Assembly: GCF_030622045.1 (NCBI RefSeq)
Contig: NZ_CP130886.1
Span: 4,043,557 to 4,107,556, forward strand
Origin: Planctellipticum variicoloris
Lineage (GTDB): Bacteria > Planctomycetota > Planctomycetia > Planctomycetales > Planctomycetaceae
Direction of reading: 5' to 3'
DNA length: 64,000 nucleotides
In this document: piece after piece, positions 36,421 through 44,557 of the stretch
Layout of the letters: every line of letters begins with the position of its first letter
Position numbering within the stretch: the first letter of the stretch is position 1
Translations under genes and position numbers: made by a program
The notes under the pieces: generated by a model
The model's database searches: none
Seen by the model: only the letters and a program-made list of their open reading frames with translations
What the model was told of the DNA's origin: nothing

Positions 36421-36697
36421 GGGCTGATCCATCCTTTGCAGCGGCCCGCTCAACGGCGCACGGGCGCGGGGCAATGACCTCTCCAGACTCCCTCCGCGAG
36501 AGGACTGGCAAACTCCGTTTCCGCCAGGATGGACTCGATCGGTTCCAACCGGAGCACTGGACGGCCGAAACCTCGGCGTGCACCGGAACTGGCAGGCTCT
36601 GCACCGGGTGTTGCCATCCTGGTTCAACCCCCGGCTGCCACCTCAACGACTGATAAATCCATGAACGCAGAGTTTACCGACTTTTCCGCAGAGCCCG

Positions 36698-36725
36698 ATT
36701 GTATCCATTCTGTCAAATCGGTCAA
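36698..36725 (-). promoter_or_regulatory. Predicted promoter of the HTH-receiver gene
   Basis: Minus-strand TTGACC (36725-36720), a 16-nt spacer and TACAAT (36703-36698). The leader would be about 270 nt. The rest of the 36421-36960 gap shows no gene. Confidence 0.6.
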
Positions 36726-36960
36726 CGTTCTTTTGCTTCTTTAGCCCCCCCGAGGATTCCCGCCCCCCGAAGTCCGCGCAGATTCTTAATCCTCCCCCCG
36801 GTAGCAGCTTACGGTCACCAGTAAAAAACCCCCGATCCTCCCGACCGGGTCAATCCTCCAGACACAGCGTCTCTGGCATAACGCCAACACGCGATCGGCA
36901 GGATGCAATTTGCCATCAGTTCCAGGGGATTCTGCGAAACACGCGCAACGACACCCTGCG

Positions 36961-38874
36961 TCAGACTGGCGCAGAAGAGGCGCCGGTGAGCCGCTCCGGT
37001 TCGCGGAGGTAGAGCATCAGGACGGTCAGGTCGGACGGCGTAATCCCGCTGATACGCCCGGCTTGCCCCAAGTCCGCCGGCTTCACCTTCGCCAGCTTCT
37101 CCCGGGCCTCGCGCCGCAACTGGGGGATGCCGTGATAGTCGAACGCCGCGGGAATCCGGATTGATTGCGTCTTCTGATGCTTTTCGATCTCCAGCGACTG
37201 CCGCCGGATGTACCCCGCGTACTTGACCTCGATTTCCACCTGCTCCCGCGCGCGATCCGTGATGGTCAATTCCGCCACGACGGACAGGCGTTCCGCGAGC
37301 CAGCTCCAGTCAACTTCCGGACGCCGCAACCACTCTTCGAGCGTCGGCCCCTCATGCCGTTCGCGACTGAGCAGATGGTTGGCGGCGGCGATTTCCGCTT
37401 CGTGCTGCTCAAATCGTCGCCAACGCTCGTCCGTCACCAGTCCGATGCGCCGGCCGAGCGGCGTCAGCCGGCGGTCGGCGTTGTCCTGCCGGAGCAGCAA
37501 CCGGTACTCGGCCCGGGACGTAAACATGCGGTAAGGCTCGTCGACGCCACGCGTCACCAGGTCATCAATCAGCACCCCCAGATAGGCCTGGCTGCGGTCG
37601 ATGATCAGCGGCGGCTCCTCCTTCAACTTGAGAGCGGCGTTGATGCCCGCCATCAGCCCCTGCCCCGCCGCCTCTTCGTAGCCGGTCGTGCCGTTAATCT
37701 GCCCGGCGAAATAAAGACCGGCGACCCGCTTGGTTTCGAGCGTCGACTGGAGCTGCGTCGGCGGGGCGAAGTCGTATTCGACCGCATAGCCGTAGCGCAT
37801 GATCTCCGCCCGCTCCAGCCCGCGGACGGAGCGGATCAGTTCGTCCTGCACGTCCCGCGGCAGGCTGGTCGAAATGCCGTTGCAGTAAATCTCCCACGTA
37901 TTCCGCCCTTCGGGCTCCAGGAAGATGTGGTGCGAGTCCTTCTCGGCGAACCGCACGACCTTGTCTTCAATCGAGGGGCAATACCGCGGCCCGGTCGACT
38001 GGATCTGCCCGGAATACATCGGCGCCCGGTGCAGGTTCGCCCGGATCAGCGCGTGGACGTGCGGGTTGGTCTCCGTCAGCCAGCAGGGGAGTTGCGACTG
38101 CTCGATCCGATCGGTCAGAAACGAGAAGGGCTGCGGATCGGCGTCCCCCGGCTGTTCTTCCAGGACGGAGTAATCAATCGTCCGCCCGTTCAGCCGGCAG
38201 GGGGTCCCGGTCTTGAATCGCTGCAGCTCGAACCCCAGTTCGCGCAGCGAGTCGGACATCGTCGCGACGGTTCCATCGCCGGCCCGGCCGCCGGCGGTCT
38301 TCGCCTCGCCGGTATGCATGATGGCCTGCAGGAAGGTCCCTGTGGTGACGATGACCGCCCGGCAGCGGTAGACGCCGCCTCCCCGGACGGCGACGCCAGT
38401 GATGCGTGCGTTGAGCGTTGAGTGTTGAGCGTTGAGGAATTCGTCTTCTCTCTGACTCTCATCTCTCAACTCTCCCCTCTCAACTATCAACCCTTCCACC
38501 GTTTCCTGGCGCAGCGTCAGTCCCGGCTGGTCTTCGATCCGGCGTTTCATCTCGAACTGGTAGGCCTTCTTGTCGGCCTGGGCGCGGGGGCTGTGCATGG
38601 CGGCCCCCTTACTCCGGTTGAGCATGCGGAACTGCAGCCCGGTCGCGTCGATCACCCGGCCCATTTCACCGCCGAGGGCGTCGATCTCGCGGACGATCTG
38701 CCCCTTGGCGACGCCGCCGATGGCGGGATTGCAGCTCATCTGGCCGACGGAGTCGCAGTTCATGGTCAGCAGGACGGTGCGGGCGCCGAGCCGGGCGGCG
38801 GCAAGGGCGGCCTCGCAGCCGGCATGTCCGGCGCCGATGACGGCGATGTCGTAGTCGTAGTGGGAGGTGGGCAT
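36961..38874 (-). CDS. mnmG: tRNA uridine-5-carboxymethylaminomethyl modification enzyme MnmG
   Basis: A 637-residue FAD enzyme that, with MnmE, installs cmnm5 at the wobble uridine of several tRNAs. ATG 38874 precedes the FAD-binding GAGHAGCEAA; the frame opens earlier at 38931. Conserved marks are MSCNPAIGGVAKGQIVREID, LNRSKGAAMHSPR, and the C-terminal helical domain ending in LTVLMLYLREPERL. Residues about 133-157 are an extra, polar insert encoded by a heptamer repeat (38404-38477). No mnmE is in the window. It is transcribed away from the HTH-receiver gene's promoter region but on the same strand. Confidence 0.96.
   Translation of the reverse strand: MPTSHYDYDIAVIGAGHAGCEAALAAARLGARTVLLTMNCDSVGQMSCNPAIGGVAKGQIVREIDALGGEMGRVIDATGLQFRMLNRSKGAAMHSPRAQADKKAYQFEMKRRIEDQPGLTLRQETVEGLIVERGELRDESQREDEFLNAQHSTLNARITGVAVRGGGVYRCRAVIVTTGTFLQAIMHTGEAKTAGGRAGDGTVATMSDSLRELGFELQRFKTGTPCRLNGRTIDYSVLEEQPGDADPQPFSFLTDRIEQSQLPCWLTETNPHVHALIRANLHRAPMYSGQIQSTGPRYCPSIEDKVVRFAEKDSHHIFLEPEGRNTWEIYCNGISTSLPRDVQDELIRSVRGLERAEIMRYGYAVEYDFAPPTQLQSTLETKRVAGLYFAGQINGTTGYEEAAGQGLMAGINAALKLKEEPPLIIDRSQAYLGVLIDDLVTRGVDEPYRMFTSRAEYRLLLRQDNADRRLTPLGRRIGLVTDERWRRFEQHEAEIAAANHLLSRERHEGPTLEEWLRRPEVDWSWLAERLSVVAELTITDRAREQVEIEVKYAGYIRRQSLEIEKHQKTQSIRIPAAFDYHGIPQLRREAREKLAKVKPADLGQAGRISGITPSDLTVLMLYLREPERLTGASSAPV
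38404..38477. repeat. TTGAGNG-type heptamer repeat inside mnmG
   Basis: On the plus strand GCGTTGAGC-like heptamers are repeated four times, followed by CTCTCAACTCTC-like units in the opposite sense. They are in frame with mnmG and add no stop. Related heptamers occur between genes at 41059-41096 and 63461-63490. Confidence 0.75.
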
Positions 38875-39112
38875 GGGGCGGGATTCGGGATTCGGGCTTC
38901 GGGCTTCGCAGAGCAGACGCGGATCGCTCATTGCGGGACTGGGTATTGTGACCGTTGAAAGCGAGAAGTGCGAACGTTCCGGGCTTGAGGCATTCGCAGC
39001 ATTTTTTTTTGCGGCAGGGTCTTAACGAGGCCGGCCAGCCAGAGTACTGTACAGTTTCAAGCGGCATGTCCCGATCATTCCACTCCGTTTCCCCTCAGTT
39101 CGCGAGTCTGCC

Positions 39113-39595
39113 ATGCCCATCACGATGAACGACCTGACGATCAGTCCCGACGGCATTGACTTCGATTCCTTGCTCGAGCACTGGGAGTGGGCCATGCCCG
39201 AGCCCATGCGACCCGTCCTGCTCACCGCCATGGGAGATGCCTTTGCACAAGGCGAATCCAAGGCCGTTTACTTTGTGGACGTCATTGGCGGCGAAATCCG
39301 CCCCGTCGCCGATGACGGCGCATCGTTCCAGAAGCTGCTGGAGGACCGGGATTTCGTGACGGACCACATGTATCCCGCCCGAATCGTCGAACTGAGGAAA
39401 TGCGGTCTGACACTGCAGCCGCGGGAGGTCTACAGTCACACGCAACTGCTGGTTCTGGGAGGCAAAGACGACGTCGACAACATCGAAACAACGGATGTCA
39501 GCGTCCATATCGGCATCCACGGGCAGGTCCATCGGCAGGTCAGGGATCTCCCCGAAGGAACTCCGATCTCCGAGATCAACATCGACGTCGAATAA
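39113..39595 (+). CDS. DUF1851 / Tdi1-immunity-like protein
   Basis: A 160-residue soluble protein. The pattern WEWAMPEPMRPVLLTAMGDAF, VYFVDVIGGEIRPVADDG and the C-terminal YSHTQLLVLGGKDDVDNIETTDVSVHIGIHGQ resembles DUF1851, the C-terminal domain of the type VI secretion immunity protein Tdi1. Members are often immunity proteins next to an effector or orphan copies. No effector or secretion gene lies nearby, so the role is open. It is divergent from mnmG. Confidence 0.6.
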   Translation: MPITMNDLTISPDGIDFDSLLEHWEWAMPEPMRPVLLTAMGDAFAQGESKAVYFVDVIGGEIRPVADDGASFQKLLEDRDFVTDHMYPARIVELRKCGLTLQPREVYSHTQLLVLGGKDDVDNIETTDVSVHIGIHGQVHRQVRDLPEGTPISEINIDVE

Positions 39596-39660
39596 TTGCT
39601 AATAGATTGACCCGCGATGGACCGCCAGCCTGCCGCTTTCGAGAATCTCAGATCCGGCGG

Positions 39661-40161
39661 CTAACGTTCGAGCGACGCCGGAGGGATCAGCGCGTCCTCC
39701 TCCGGCGGATCGGCCGGAACGCTGATCTCCACATGCTGCTGCCCCTTACGATGGTTGATCGGAATCCCGCGATACCGCCGGCTGCCGCCGGGGAGCGTGT
39801 ACTCCACGAGAATGGTGTCAAACTGGTAAACGGTCTTGTACTTCCAGCCGCCGGTCCAGGTCTGGCGTCCTTCGATGTCGAGGCGGACCGGGTGCGATTC
39901 TGAACCGCCTGACTGCGGTAACGTCGCCAGCCATCGGGCGATCGTGTCCGGTTCTGGATCGCGCACCAGTTCCTCGAACTGTCCGTGTCGAATCAAGCCC
40001 CAGCGGATCCGCCCAGGGATGGCAGACTGGCCTTGCAGACTGACATGCAATTGAAAGGAACCGTGTTCAAACGACCGACCGCCGGTCAACAAAACAACCA
40101 GCACGCCGGCGATCGCAGCGAGAACCAGCCATTCGATGAGTGTCAGTCGCCGGAGAGACAT
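39661..40161 (-). CDS. Prepilin-like membrane-anchored protein of unknown function
   Basis: A 166-residue protein with ATG at 40161; the frame can also begin at 40182. The N-terminus, RRLTLIEWLVLAAIAGVLVVLL, is a basic stretch plus a membrane helix that resembles the LTLIE start of type IV pilin-like proteins, but the Gly before the cleavage site is missing. The rest is beta-rich (TWTGGWKYKTVYQFDTILVEYTL) and ends in an acidic Pro-rich tail. It is convergent with the DUF1851-like gene. I do not recognise a family. Confidence 0.65.
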   Translation of the reverse strand: MSLRRLTLIEWLVLAAIAGVLVVLLTGGRSFEHGSFQLHVSLQGQSAIPGRIRWGLIRHGQFEELVRDPEPDTIARWLATLPQSGGSESHPVRLDIEGRQTWTGGWKYKTVYQFDTILVEYTLPGGSRRYRGIPINHRKGQQHVEISVPADPPEEDALIPPASLER

Positions 40162-40218
40162 GGTTGACCTCGTCGAGTTCACAGAGCGTTACTCATGTCA
40201 CCCGATCGGAACTGCCTC

Positions 40219-40376
40219 GGAGCCCTCACCCGGCCCCCTCTCCCAACGCGGACGGCAGGCGAGGGGGCGGAGCGGCCGCAATCATGCTCTCCGTTCCGTG
40301 TCCTCCATCCGTTCTGTGGTTCACACTCTTCCTCGTCCCCGTCTTCATTTGCGTCCATTCGTGTGCTTCGTGGTTC
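40219..40376. repeat. Partial copies of two intergenic repeat families
   Basis: A CCCTCACCCGGCCCCCTCTCCC unit (40219-40240, then GGGGGCGG at 40262-40269) is related to the element at 1143-1265. At 40355-40376 a CATTCGTG...TTCGTGGTT stretch is related to the phased repeat at 30156-30184, with TCCGTG-like units before it. The 40183-40545 gap otherwise holds only the tpx leader. Confidence 0.55.
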
Positions 40377-40545
40377 CCTCTTCTCCGGACTTCGTCTTCT
40401 CCGCGTCCTCTGCGACTCCACGGTAAATCCTCTTCACGCCGGGCTTTGAATCCGCCCCCTGCCCTGCAATACTTGCTGCGGCAAACGCGAAAATCAGGCC
40501 GCGGGCCTGCACATTCATTCTAGACACCTGCACGGAGATGGAACC

Positions 40546-41055
40546 ATGAAGCGGACGGGCGCGGTCACTTTCAAGGGAGGTCCGGTCGATCTCAAGGGGC
40601 GCGAGCTGAAGGTCGGCGATCAGGCGCCCGATTTCAAGCTGCAGGACACCGGCCTGGCCGATGTCTCGCTGGCCAGCACCCCCGGCAAGTCGATCATTCT
40701 GGTGGTCGTCCCCTCGCTCGACACCTCGGTCTGCTCGCTGGAGACCAAGAAGTTCAACGACGCCGCCAAGGCCAATCCCAACGTTCAAATCTACAGCGTC
40801 AGCATGGATCTGCCGTTTGCATTGAAGCGGTGGTGCGCGGCCGAAGGGGTTGAAAACGTCAAGGCGGTCAGCGCCCACCGCTGCACCGACTTCGGCAGCG
40901 ACTACGGCGTGCTGATCTCGGGCGGCCCGCTCGATCGCATCCTCTGCCGGGCCGTCTTCGTCGTCGGCGCGGACGGGAAAGTCAAGCACGTCGAATACGT
41001 CAAGGAAATCGCCTCGGAACCGGATTACGATGCGGCCCTGGCGGCGGCGAAGTAG
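40546..41055 (+). CDS. tpx: Thiol peroxidase, Tpx-type peroxiredoxin
   Basis: A 169-residue peroxiredoxin that reduces hydrogen and organic peroxides using thioredoxin. The thioredoxin fold carries the peroxidatic Cys in PSLDTSVCSLETKKF and the resolving Cys in LPFALKRWCAAEG, the spacing of atypical two-Cys Tpx enzymes. TPGK and FVVGADGKVKHVEYV are family landmarks. GGAG lies just before the ATG. It stands alone between repeat-rich gaps. Confidence 0.96.
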   Translation: MKRTGAVTFKGGPVDLKGRELKVGDQAPDFKLQDTGLADVSLASTPGKSIILVVVPSLDTSVCSLETKKFNDAAKANPNVQIYSVSMDLPFALKRWCAAEGVENVKAVSAHRCTDFGSDYGVLISGGPLDRILCRAVFVVGADGKVKHVEYVKEIASEPDYDAALAAAK

Positions 41056-41058
41056 GCG

Positions 41059-41194
41059 GGATCGTTGAGGGTTGAGCGTCGATCGTTGAGAGTCAGATTC
41101 GATCGTCTCCGGGTGGCACGTCCCTGAGTCTTCGCAGGGCGTGTCTTCGGTAAGAAGTCCACGCCCATCGCAGAGCCTCTGGGGCGTGCCACCC
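41059..41194. repeat. Heptamer repeat and GGGTGGCACG inverted repeat
   Basis: At 41059-41096 are GATCGTTGAG-type heptamers like those inside mnmG. At 41111-41194 a GGGTGGCACG arm is matched by CGTGCCACCC, with further partial pairing inside (GCAGGGCGTG against CACGCCCATCGC). Convergent region between tpx and ruvB. Confidence 0.65.
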
Positions 41195-41215
41195 GATTTG
41201 CTTTCCTGGGCCCGA

Positions 41216-42289
41216 TCAGAACAGCTCACGCTGGCCTGGACCTTTCGGCGGGTGCTGGCCCAGGTGTTCCAGGCCGGAGGCGGTGATGACCCGGCCGCGC
41301 GGGGTGCGCTGGATGAAGCCGCACTGCAGCAGGAACGGCTCGACTTCGTCTTCGAGCGTGTCGGGGGGGACATTCATCGTGTGGCCGATGGCGTTGAGCC
41401 CTGCCGGCCCGCCGGAGAAGACCGAGACGATCGTCTGCAGGTAGCGCCGGTCCTGGGCTTCGAGCCCCAGGTGATCGACTTCCAGCATCGCCAGCGCCCG
41501 CTTCACGACCTCGTCGGTGATCCGCCCTTCGGGTTCGTGGACCGTGGCGAAATCCCGCGCCCAGCGGAGCAGATTATTGGCTTTGCGGGGCGTCCCCCGG
41601 CTGCGGCTGGCAAGCTGCAGAGCCGAGTCTTCCGTCGTCGTGGTCCGCAGTTTAAGGGCGTTCCGCCGGACGATTTCCGACAGATCGTCGATTTCGTAGA
41701 AGTCGAGGTGCTCGCGGACGACGAAGCGATCCCGCAATGGGGCGGTCAGCATGCCGCTGCGCGTCGTGGCCCCGACGATTGTGAAGCGTTTGAGCTTCAT
41801 GTTGATCGTCCGGGCGCTCAGCCCTTCGCCGAGGACGATGTCAACCCGGAAATCTTCCATGACCGGGTAAATGAATTCTTCGACGGTCGGCGGCAGGCGG
41901 TGGATCTCGTCGATGAACAGCACCGAGCCCTGGGCCGCGTTGGTGAGGTAGGACAGCAGATCCTTCGGCGCCTGCAGGGCCGGACCGGAGGTGATCTGGC
42001 ATTCGACCCCCATCTCGCGGGCCATGGCCATCGCGAGCGTGGTTTTGCCGAGTCCGGGGGGGCCGTCGAGCAGCAGGTGCCCCAGTGGCTCTTTTCGCAT
42101 GCGGGCGGCGTCGAGGACGATTCTCAGGCGTTCGACGACTTTCCGCTGGCCGACGACTTCGTCGAGTCCTTGAGGGCGCAGTTCGTCGTCGAACTGCTCG
42201 TCGTCGGGATTGAAGGCGGAACCCGAGCCGGCGGGCGGACCGTCGTCCTCGTCATCCGGACCGCCCTGAAAGACCTTGTGCCGTGCCAT
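41216..42289 (-). CDS. ruvB: Holliday junction branch migration helicase RuvB
   Basis: A 357-residue AAA+ motor that drives branch migration with RuvA. An acidic N-terminal extension of about 35 residues precedes the conserved [12 protein letters not shown]. Walker A is GPPGLGKTT, Walker B is LFIDEIHRL, sensor 1 is GATTRSG and the Arg finger is in PLRDRF. The winged-helix C-terminal domain has [14 protein letters not shown] and QRTPRGRV. ruvA and ruvC are not in the window. Confidence 0.97.
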   Translation of the reverse strand: MARHKVFQGGPDDEDDGPPAGSGSAFNPDDEQFDDELRPQGLDEVVGQRKVVERLRIVLDAARMRKEPLGHLLLDGPPGLGKTTLAMAMAREMGVECQITSGPALQAPKDLLSYLTNAAQGSVLFIDEIHRLPPTVEEFIYPVMEDFRVDIVLGEGLSARTINMKLKRFTIVGATTRSGMLTAPLRDRFVVREHLDFYEIDDLSEIVRRNALKLRTTTTEDSALQLASRSRGTPRKANNLLRWARDFATVHEPEGRITDEVVKRALAMLEVDHLGLEAQDRRYLQTIVSVFSGGPAGLNAIGHTMNVPPDTLEDEVEPFLLQCGFIQRTPRGRVITASGLEHLGQHPPKGPGQRELF

Positions 42290-42424
42290 CCGTGCTCATC
42301 TCGCGCCGCAGACCTGCGGGCGGATTTCCGTGGCCGCCCGGTCGGGACCATCTTAGCGAAGCGCCCCGGCGGGCAAGAGGGCGCGGGGGGAAAATCCCGC
42401 CCGCGCCTCGCTTCGGCCAGACAT

Positions 42425-43381
42425 TTACGCGGCTTCGACTTCGACGACCGTCGGCTGGCCGCTCATTCGCAGGTAGGCGACGGTGTTCATCATCGCGATC
42501 AATGGAGCCGCCACCAGCAGCCCGACGCCACATGCAAGCAGTCCCAGAATCGCGATCCCGGTGGACGCGAATCCAAGCACCAGCAAGGTCAAGCGATTCC
42601 CCTTCGTCAGCTCCCAGGCGCGCGACAGCGACTCAATCCCCGGCAGGTCCTCGGCAATCAGCACCATTGCGAACGGCGAAAGAGCCAGCGCGACAATTAT
42701 GCCTGGAATGATACAGAGGACAAATCCGATGCCGACGGCGATTGCAAACACGATGTTGCAGAGCACCATCCGCAAGAAGAACCGACCGCCGCTGAAGAGT
42801 TCTCCGAGACTGGCCTGTTTGCCTCGTGCCAGTTTCAGCAGAATGATGTTCTGGCCACACATCAAGAATGCGCCGAAGATGTTTGCCGGAATCTGCCAGA
42901 GGTTGCCGAAGATGACCAACGACGCGTCGGCCTGACCGTTTTGCTGCTTCTGCATCTCCGCCATGAAGCTCATGACATATACGGGAGACGCCGCCAGCAG
43001 GTTGAGAATCCCTGCGACAAGGACCAGGGCCACCAGAAATCCCAGATTGCGTTTGGTAATCTGCCAGGCTGTGGAGATGACGTCGCCTGTTTCAATGGTC
43101 ACTGGACCGCCGGGCGTCGGTCGGCTGGTGTCCGCCGAGAGTTCCTCGCCGCAGGCGGGGCAGTTTTTCTCACCGCGCGAGACGTCGGCGCCGCACATCG
43201 GGCAGGGGCGCGAGGGCCGGGGCGATTTCGCGATCGGAGCGTCTTCGACGGTCTCTGCGGGCGATGCATCGGGGACGGTGACCAGCTCGCCGCAGCCAGG
43301 GCACTTGGCCTGCCGACCGGCCTTGCTTTCGTCGGTGCTGAGAAACTTGCCGCACTTCGAGCAATGAAACTCAATCGCCAT
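42425..43381 (-). CDS. Membrane protein with two zinc ribbons
   Basis: A 318-residue protein. The cytoplasmic N-terminus has FHCSKCGKFL...KCPGCGELV and PCPMCGADV...CPACGEEL, two Cys4 ribbons. From about residue 100 there are five or six hydrophobic segments (including LGFLVALVLVAGILNLLA and VFAIAVGIGFVLCIIPGIIVALAL) resembling the DUF975/glycerophosphodiesterase membrane domain family. PSLSRAWELTKGN-like text in the loop is typical of that family. Function is unknown; a regulatory or assembly role at the membrane is a guess. Confidence 0.75.
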   Translation of the reverse strand: MAIEFHCSKCGKFLSTDESKAGRQAKCPGCGELVTVPDASPAETVEDAPIAKSPRPSRPCPMCGADVSRGEKNCPACGEELSADTSRPTPGGPVTIETGDVISTAWQITKRNLGFLVALVLVAGILNLLAASPVYVMSFMAEMQKQQNGQADASLVIFGNLWQIPANIFGAFLMCGQNIILLKLARGKQASLGELFSGGRFFLRMVLCNIVFAIAVGIGFVLCIIPGIIVALALSPFAMVLIAEDLPGIESLSRAWELTKGNRLTLLVLGFASTGIAILGLLACGVGLLVAAPLIAMMNTVAYLRMSGQPTVVEVEAA

Positions 43382-43698
43382 GTTTGCGGTTTCCTTCGAG
43401 TAAGAAAACTGTCCCCGATGATCCCCCGCCCGACACGACGTCAGACGGCCACCTGCTCAGTCGGAATCGAGAAAACGGCGCAGCATCGCTCCGTCACTGC
43501 GCAACCGGATTGTCTGTCCGGAGAACACCGACAGGCCGCCGCACAACTCAAACGCAGAATTCGGACAGAACGATCAAACATCGCCACGAATGCGGCCTGG
43601 AATGCCTCTTACATTACCTGCGCGATGCGCCGGGAGACAGTAGCGGACTGGCAGAAAAGTCACGGTCGGGCAAAGAATCCCCGGGGACTCACGACCGG
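43382..43698. other. Intergenic, no gene seen
   Basis: A 317-bp gap between two minus-strand genes. Open frames here are extensions of shadows of neighbouring genes. No repeat family or clear hairpin was found. Confidence 0.45.
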
Positions 43699-44454
43699 TC
43701 ATTCCGCGGCAAGTTGGGCGGCCAGGCTGTCGGCGATGTTGAAGTTCGCCATCACGCTCTGCACGTCGTCGTTGTCGTCGAGCAGTTCGAGCAGCTTCAG
43801 CACGCTGCGAGCCGTTTCGAGGTCTTCCACTTCGACCTTGTTGGCTGCAATCCGGGTGACTTCGGCCGACTCCAGCGGAATCTTCTCGGCTTCGAGGGCG
43901 GCGAGGACCTGCTGAAAGACGTCGGGGGTGCAGGTCACTTCGAAGAATTCGCCGGCAACTGCGACGTCGGACGCGCCGGCTTCGAGCGCGATCTCGAACA
44001 GCCGCTCCTCGCTGACCGCGGAGACGGGAACCAGAAAGAGTCCCTTCCGCTCGAACATCCAGGCGACGCAGCCGGTGCTGCCGAGATTGCCGCCGTTGAC
44101 TTCGAAGATCTTGCGGATCTCGCCCGCGGTGCGATTGCGGTTTTCGGTCAGAATTTCGCAGAGGACGGCGACGCCCCCTGCGCCGTAGCCTTCATACAGG
44201 ACTTCGTCGTACTGTTCGGTATCGAGGGCGCCGGTGCCCTTTTTGACCGCGCGATCGATCGTATCGTTGGGCATGCTCGACTTGCGAGCCCGATCGATGG
44301 CGTATCTCAGGGCCAGGTTTGCTGCGGGATCGCCGCCGCCGCGGCGGGCGGCGACGATGATCAGTCGCGCCAGCTTCCCGAACAATTTGCCGCGTTTCTT
44401 ATCCGCAGCGCCCTTTTTGTTCTGGATATTCGCCCAGTGGGAGTGGCCGGCCAT
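43699..44454 (-). CDS. yebC: YebC/PmpR family protein (TACO1-like)
   Basis: A 251-residue protein. The N-terminus MAGHSHWANIQNKKGAADKKR and the NDTIDRAVKKGTG, EGYGAGGVAVLCEILTENRNRTA segments are diagnostic. The family was named as transcriptional regulators, and members related to TACO1 help ribosomes through proline-rich stretches. Three alpha/beta domains are complete. It lies 103 nt downstream of the TPR protein gene on the same strand. Confidence 0.95.
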   Translation of the reverse strand: MAGHSHWANIQNKKGAADKKRGKLFGKLARLIIVAARRGGGDPAANLALRYAIDRARKSSMPNDTIDRAVKKGTGALDTEQYDEVLYEGYGAGGVAVLCEILTENRNRTAGEIRKIFEVNGGNLGSTGCVAWMFERKGLFLVPVSAVSEERLFEIALEAGASDVAVAGEFFEVTCTPDVFQQVLAALEAEKIPLESAEVTRIAANKVEVEDLETARSVLKLLELLDDNDDVQSVMANFNIADSLAAQLAAE

Positions 44455-44557
44455 ACTTCAGGAATTCCGCCAACGAGGTCGTAGTGAGTGTCGTCGTCGC
44501 CCCCGCCGCCGCGTGTGGCGCGTTACGGGGGCCGCCAGAAATGAGCGCCGCGTCCGA

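Noticed and set aside
38407-38488. CRISPR-like array in mnmG
   Set aside because: Repeats are 7-nt units without spacers.
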